Of a stretch of 32,209 bases of DNA, positions 27,965-32,209 are shown piece by piece. Numbering within the stretch: position 1 is the first letter of the stretch; each line of letters opens with the position of its first letter. The stretch is from Rhodocyclaceae bacterium (GTDB lineage: Bacteria; Pseudomonadota; Gammaproteobacteria; Burkholderiales; Usitatibacteraceae). The DNA is taken from positions 1-32,209 of the forward strand of contig JADCJC010000037.1 in assembly GCA_020247395.1 (NCBI GenBank). The letters are read 5' to 3'. Position numbers and translations under genes: made by a program. The notes beneath the pieces are model-generated. The model saw only the letters and a list, made by a program, of their open reading frames with translations. It did no database searches and had not been told where the DNA came from.

Positions 27965-28358
27965 CGCCATCCTCCGGTTGTTGTTGCGATTGCACTCAAA
28001 GAATAAATTGTCCCACAGGCGTTTGTGACCTGCCAAGTGATTTTGTGATCGCGCGACCGTCTGGTTCATTACTGGCCCTAACCACCCAGATCGACCAGCA
28101 CGGATTACTACCTCAAATGGTGTGCGAGCGGCCTGCCCTAGCGTGACTATTGCACGGATCGCCCGCTCACTCACTGGCTTTCAAACACCGCCCGGTGAAA
28201 TTTTCTAACTAGCTAACGGCTGACAAGGGTCGGATAGTGGCTGGTGCGTATTGTTCGCAGTGGGTTACGAGGCGGTTTAAACAGAGCCGTTTGTACCGTG
28301 GGTTCCGCTCCGCGTGAACGTAGTCAAGACGAGATGAAAACGACGATGCAACAGAACT
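27965..28358. other. intergenic region upstream of the exporter operon and downstream of the response regulator gene
   Basis: No gene or RNA recognised. The minus-strand promoter for the exporter operon should lie here, and 27980-28060 is AT-richer than the operon. A TTGGCA-like hexamer and an AT-rich block are visible but do not make a convincing pair. I see no terminator with a T-run for the response regulator gene. The base composition returns to mid GC here. Confidence 0.4.
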
Positions 28359-29009
28359 TTAGAGGTAACCACGGTCAATCGCCTTGAGTACCGCACGCAC
28401 GCGATCGCGCACCCCAAGCTTTGCCAACACATTTGACACGTGATTTTTAATCGTACCCTCGCTGGTACCGAGTGAATCGGCAATCTCACGGTTGCTGAGC
28501 CCCCCTGCCATGAGTGCGAGTATTTCAATCTCGCGAGGGGTGAGATGCTCCAAGCCCTCAAGTGGTCGTGTATCCGTGTGATCTGCAATCTCATTGGCCA
28601 GCGAACGTTCGACCCGTTCGCTGAGCGCCGGCCGAAACATGGTGCCGCCTGTGGCGACTTTGCGTATCGCCTCGCACAAGCGCTCGAACGAGATGTCCTT
28701 CAGCAAATATCCCTTGGCGCCAGCGCGCAGACTCCGCAAAAGTGATTCATCATCATCGAACGTGGTCAACATGATGGCGGGTACCGCAATGCACTGTGTG
28801 CGCATGCGCTCCAGTAGCTCCACGCCCGTTTCACCGGGCATACGGTTGTCGAGCAACATGATGTCGTATGCGCGCTGCTGTAAGGCCTGCATCGCCGAAG
28901 CAGCATCGGCCGCCTCTGCAACGACGCGGATGTCGACCGACAGCTCCAACAGCCCGCGGATACCGCTGCGCACCAGCGTCTGGTCGTCGACGAGTAGGAC
29001 AGAGATCAT
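28359..29009 (-). CDS. NarL/LuxR-family response regulator
   Basis: Cytosolic DNA-binding regulator, 216 residues. The receiver domain begins MISVLLVDDQ, has acceptor Asp54 (IMLLDNRMPG), a conserved Thr (MLTTFDD) and Lys (LLKDI). The C-terminal LuxR helix-turn-helix is LTPREIEILALMAGGLSNREIADSLG with TIKNHVSNVLAKLGV. The order kinase then regulator, two bases apart, makes it the partner of the kinase encoded upstream. Targets are unknown; the adjacent exporter operon and the divergent peptidase gene are reasonable candidates by position only. Confidence 0.95.
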   Translation of the reverse strand: MISVLLVDDQTLVRSGIRGLLELSVDIRVVAEAADAASAMQALQQRAYDIMLLDNRMPGETGVELLERMRTQCIAVPAIMLTTFDDDESLLRSLRAGAKGYLLKDISFERLCEAIRKVATGGTMFRPALSERVERSLANEIADHTDTRPLEGLEHLTPREIEILALMAGGLSNREIADSLGTSEGTIKNHVSNVLAKLGVRDRVRAVLKAIDRGYL

Positions 29010-29011
29010 AC

Positions 29012-30265
29012 TTAATCAGCCAATGTTTGCGACGCAGGCAGGTCGGCGGTGAGGGGAAGAATTACCTCCACGAGTGCGCCTCCTGTTTCACGATTACGAA
29101 TCGTCAGCGTACCCGAAAGCAGTGCGGCACGTTCGGCGAGTCCGCGTAGTCCGTTGCCGAAACGGGTTTGGTCGATGCCGATGCCGTCGTCTTTCACTTG
29201 CGCGGCAACATGCCCCCCGGCTATTGCTATGTTCACGTCGACATGCGATGCATGTGAATGCTTTGCGCAATTGGTCAATGCTTCCTGTACAAAGTGGTAG
29301 AGCGTGTGAAGATGCGCTGGCGGTAGGGCGTTGATTTGTGCATCCACATGTAGTCGGTGTTCGGCGTTGGGCATGCCCGTACTAAGAGCCTCCAGGCTGC
29401 GTCGCAAGTCGAATGCTTCGGCCTGCCGTTCTTTTGCAACAACGGTGCGTATCTGTTCCAAGGCTTGCGCGGAGAGATTCCGCGCTATTTGGAGCGATGG
29501 ATCGGGCGCTATTTGCCGCCGTGTGGCTAAATCGAGATGCAGCTTCAGCGCAGTCAAGTGGTGGCCAACGGCATCGTGCAGATTGCGCGAGATGCGCAGC
29601 CGCTCAGCTTCTCCCGCAGTCCGTTCCAGCATGATATGGCTGGCCTCAAGTCGCGCCTTTGCGGCGGCTAACTCAAGGCGCATGCTTTTTTCCCGCGCCA
29701 TCAAACGCCCTACACTGAAAGCTATAGTTATCATTAGGGTCATCATGATCAATTCCACAAGCCATGTTCGATGTTCTGAACGAAAATGAAAAACAAAAGC
29801 TTCCATGGCCCGTGCGCACCAAATCCCCAGCAACAGTACTAGAAAGTAAGCAAGCGCTGGCCGAAGGGGTAGCAGCACGGCGATAGCGAAAGCCGTCCAG
29901 TACCCCAAGTCCAGCCGACATACCCAGATCAATACAAACTGTGTGAATAACAGTGCCAACGGCCTCCAGTCAGCCGCGCGCTCCCGGATCTGGGTGAATG
30001 TCCAGAATGCCAGCGCATAGACCGCATGGCCGACAAATTCTGTCACCAAATAAATCTTGACCGTCGTCGGACTCGACGCGTTCAACGCGTTCGCGCTGAG
30101 CCAGTTGCTGATATGCGTAGTGATGAATGAGAGTAGATATGTTCCGTCGACGCTGAACTGCGAATAGCCCCAGCCCTGGACGATCAATAGGACGGCCGTC
30201 GCCATGCTGGGCACCACCCCAATCCACCCAAGCCAGTTGATTTGTTTGTTCAATTGGACGCGCAA
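29012..30265 (-). CDS. DesK/NarX-type membrane sensor histidine kinase
   Basis: The protein has 417 residues. Several hydrophobic segments fill the first 185 residues (about 12-30, 70-90, 104-118, 123-153 and 168-187), followed by a helical linker and the HisKA_3 box RISRNLHDAVGHHLTAL with His230. A short HATPase domain follows (FVQEALTNCAKHSHA; KDDGIGID; GNGLRGLAERA). No PAS or other sensory domain is evident, so the membrane part is the likely sensor, as in DesK, which detects membrane state. The start codon taken is TTG 30265; ATG at residue 21 would remove half of the first helix. It is divergent from the S41-like gene. Confidence 0.93.
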   Translation of the reverse strand: MRVQLNKQINWLGWIGVVPSMATAVLLIVQGWGYSQFSVDGTYLLSFITTHISNWLSANALNASSPTTVKIYLVTEFVGHAVYALAFWTFTQIRERAADWRPLALLFTQFVLIWVCRLDLGYWTAFAIAVLLPLRPALAYFLVLLLGIWCARAMEAFVFHFRSEHRTWLVELIMMTLMITIAFSVGRLMAREKSMRLELAAAKARLEASHIMLERTAGEAERLRISRNLHDAVGHHLTALKLHLDLATRRQIAPDPSLQIARNLSAQALEQIRTVVAKERQAEAFDLRRSLEALSTGMPNAEHRLHVDAQINALPPAHLHTLYHFVQEALTNCAKHSHASHVDVNIAIAGGHVAAQVKDDGIGIDQTRFGNGLRGLAERAALLSGTLTIRNRETGGALVEVILPLTADLPASQTLAD

Positions 30266-30522
30266 CGTTGGTCTCGATTCGGATGTGCGGACTCGGCATC
30301 GAAGATGCGACTGGGAGCGCGGCCTTGTTTGCCAAACGGCTAGCCGCTGAACCCGCGATTTTTCGCGCCTAGTTTATCCGCATCGATTCACAGGCGACCG
30401 TGCCAAAAGTCATGTATCAGCAGCATGACCAAGAGCACATGCGTAAAGCGCGAGGGCTGGATAGTATCTGATCTACCCGCTATGCGTACTGAACAGAGCG
30501 TAACGAATAAGAAAGGAAATCT

Positions 30523-31824
30523 ATGGACGGCACTTCCCCTGTGAGACGAAAACTTGTCGCTGGTGCATTGGCGTCTGCCACCACACTATTTTTGACGCGT
30601 TGCTCTGCAGGCGGCGGAAATGGCAGTATTGGTGTCGGCCTTCCCAGCGGCCCGAGCGCAGCAAACTCTTGGGCAGAAGACTTGGCAGCGATGGCGAACA
30701 ACATCCGCAATACCCACCCGGACCCTAATGGAATTACGCGCAGCACCACTTGGAACAATACGGTCAGCAGTATCACCGCCGATGCAAACGGCAAGTCTGC
30801 CAAGGAAAATTTAATCGCCGCGATCCGGCTCGCCGCGCTGATGCAGGATGAGCACACGGGAGTGAGTACCACACCGGTCGTATTAGCAGGAACTCCTATC
30901 CGTTTTGCAACAGCGAGTGACGGCCCTTGGGTGCAACAAATAACCGCGTCGCAAGTCAATAGCCTCGGAGCCCGTCTTATTGCCATAGACGGCATCGCCA
31001 TTGCTGAAATTTCGACCCGCCTGCGCGCCTATATCTCGGCGGCGACTGCTGAGGGTTACGCCTTCAACACGCCGCCAATGCTGCATCAGTGCGAGTTGCT
31101 TGCACTAATCGGTGTCGGGCGCAGCGCCACGCAGGCGACATACACGCTTCGGTCATCCAGCGGTGCCGAGTTCGCGATCACCCTGCAGGCCAATGACACA
31201 TCTGCTCGGCAATCGATCTATGGCCGATCTGACGGGCCGGCCGCGCCCCTATGGCTATCGCAACCTGATCGCAACTACTTCATGGTGCCTCTGTCAACCA
31301 GTCAGAGTGTCTACCTGCGGTATTCGCGTTGTGCGCTGGACGCCGCTGCGCCGATTGATCCGGTCTTCGATTCGGTGGCGAACGCATTGGCGGCGCTTGA
31401 CCAACCTAGGCTGATCATCGATCTTCGCAATAATGCCGGCGGGGACTCTTCCATTTTCTCAAACGCGATGATTCGTTTATCCAACGCATTCCCGCGCCTA
31501 TTGCAGACACGCGTTGTAGTACTGATCAACAATGGCGTGTTCTCCTCGGCAACATTAAATCTCTATGATTTGTTGAGGTACCCAAACGCCACCACCATCG
31601 GCGAGCCGCCCGGCACCCCACCGAACCATACAGGTGAAGTGCGTAGTTTCACCCTAGCCCGAACCGGTCTGGGCCATACAAGCTCGACCAAGGTGTTTAC
31701 CCTCGACTCGTCGCTGGGAAGCCGAAACTACACGCCAAACATCTTGGTTGCGCCGAGCGTGGACGACCGCGCCAATGGGCGAGATCCGGTGCTGGCCCGC
31801 GCGGAAGCGTTTTTGATGAATTGA
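30523..31824 (+). CDS. secreted S41-like (C-terminal processing peptidase family) protein
   Basis: The protein has 433 residues. The N-terminus VRRKLVAGALASATTLFLTRCS is a signal sequence with a twin-arginine-like pair and a cysteine (Cys27) that may be lipidated, although Arg before it is unusual for a lipobox. The helical MQDEHTGV (108-115), the PDZ-like RLIAIDGIAIAEI (151-163), IIDLRNNAGGDSS (298-310) and LINNGVFSSATLN (334-346) follow the S41 order, with Ser341 or Ser342 as candidate nucleophile. The lysine expected about 25 residues on is not seen: GEPPGTPPNHTGE has none. It may therefore use another base or be inactive. An AAAGGAAA ribosome binding site precedes the ATG. Its 5' end is duplicated downstream. 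Confidence 0.82.
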   Translation: MDGTSPVRRKLVAGALASATTLFLTRCSAGGGNGSIGVGLPSGPSAANSWAEDLAAMANNIRNTHPDPNGITRSTTWNNTVSSITADANGKSAKENLIAAIRLAALMQDEHTGVSTTPVVLAGTPIRFATASDGPWVQQITASQVNSLGARLIAIDGIAIAEISTRLRAYISAATAEGYAFNTPPMLHQCELLALIGVGRSATQATYTLRSSSGAEFAITLQANDTSARQSIYGRSDGPAAPLWLSQPDRNYFMVPLSTSQSVYLRYSRCALDAAAPIDPVFDSVANALAALDQPRLIIDLRNNAGGDSSIFSNAMIRLSNAFPRLLQTRVVVLINNGVFSSATLNLYDLLRYPNATTIGEPPGTPPNHTGEVRSFTLARTGLGHTSSTKVFTLDSSLGSRNYTPNILVAPSVDDRANGRDPVLARAEAFLMN

Positions 31825-31861
31825 AGCATATGCCTTCCATTGAAGCGTAAACCCGCAAACG

Positions 31862-32125
31862 TGCTAAGAGAGGAAATATATGGACGGCGCTTCCCCTGTA
31901 AGACGAAAACTCGTCGCTGGTGCATTGGCGTCCGCCACCACATTATTGTTGACGCGTTGCTCTGCAGGCGGCGGAAATGACAGTATTGGCGTCAGCCTTC
32001 CCAGCGGCCCGAGCGCAGCAAACTCTTGGGCAGAAGACTTGGCAGCGATGGCGAACAACATCCGCAATACCCGCCCGGACCCTAATGGCATTCCAAAGGG
32101 TAACCCGCGTCTCGGTAACCCATGA
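31862..32125 (+). pseudogene. truncated duplicate of the S41-like gene (first 71 codons only)
   Basis: From about 31862, including the ribosome binding site, to 32092 the DNA repeats the start of the preceding gene. By hand I count 11 mismatches in the 213 bases from the ATG. The frame starts at ATG 31880 and gives the signal sequence and the first part of the mature protein (MDGASPVRRKLVAGALASAT and onward to RPDPNGI). The similarity then stops abruptly and ten unrelated codons lead to a TGA at 32123-32125 that overlaps the next ATG. The peptide has no catalytic part. It could be a decay product or a leader that couples translation to the sigma factor gene. Confidence 0.85.
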
Positions 32126-32209
32126 CTTCGCCACCTGCGCAGTCGGATCACGAGCTGATTGCCCGCGTCATCGCGCGGGGCGATCAGTTCGCCTTTTCCG
32201 AACTCGTCA
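32122..32209 (+). CDS. ECF-type RNA polymerase sigma factor, N-terminal start only
   Basis: The frame opens at ATG 32122 and runs off the window after 29 codons: MTSPPAQSDHELIARVIARG, then DQFAFSELV. The pattern D.ELI.RV..GD..AF..LV is the start of sigma-70 region 2 in ECF sigma factors. The ATG overlaps the stop of the truncated duplicate (ATGA). With only 29 residues the family is likely but not proven. Confidence 0.75.
   Translation, partial: MTSPPAQSDHELIARVIARGDQFAFSELV

Noticed and set aside
27965-28174. N-terminal extension of the small exporter-operon ORF to 28174
   Set aside because: The extra 70 residues cover AT-rich, non-coding-looking DNA, and the GGAGG site supports the start at 27964.

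Overview
The window looks like a stretch of betaproteobacterial chromosome (Burkholderiales/Nitrosomonadales type). The inference rests on gene content and order: a lysine/alanine-rich histone H1-like tail, aroE-mtgA, a glnA / DUF4124-like / ntrB / ntrC block, and an atpIBEFHAGDC operon followed by glmU-glmS. I did not recognise the species. Most of the window has mid GC content; the stretch from about 22.0 to 28.0 kb is visibly richer in G and C.

Layout. 1-207: C-terminal end of a histone H1-like protein, then a long hairpin. 453-2360 (minus): aroE, mtgA and a small membrane protein, tightly packed. 2404-7848 (plus): nitrogen control. glnA lies behind two NtrC-like sites and a sigma-54 promoter and has its own terminator. 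A secreted DUF4124-like coiled-coil protein follows with its own terminator, then ntrB-ntrC with a second, near-consensus sigma-54 promoter. 8138-9100 (minus): an HMG-CoA lyase family protein. 9345-16622: a strong sigma-70-type promoter, the complete nine-gene F1Fo ATP synthase operon and a terminator. 16677-19912: glmU and glmS, the UDP-GlcNAc route.

19935-21569 is the most interesting part. Directly downstream of glmS, where Tn7 inserts, is a 1.6-kb segment bounded by 5'-TGT...ACA-3' inverted ends. It carries three closely spaced TnsB-site-like repeats at the glmS-proximal end and two or three widely spaced inverted ones at the distal end. This is the asymmetric right/left end design of Tn7, and the first base lies 23 bp past the glmS stop codon. 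No tns genes are present. The contents are a 3' fragment of a type I restriction hsdR gene and two small zinc-ribbon proteins. I read this as a decayed or non-autonomous Tn7-like element at attTn7.

21542-27964: a truncated-looking cupin ORF whose start codon lies inside the transposon end, then a GC-rich minus-strand operon. The operon encodes a small unknown ORF, an HlyD-type adaptor, a double-ATPase ABC protein and two ABC-2 permeases, an exporter of the YbhGFSR/YhiI-RbbA-YhhJ kind. 28359-30265 (minus): a DesK/NarL-type two-component system. 30523-32209 (plus): a secreted S41-like peptidase, a roughly 95% identical duplicate of only its first 71 codons, and the start of an ECF-type sigma factor whose ATG overlaps the stop codon of the truncated duplicate.
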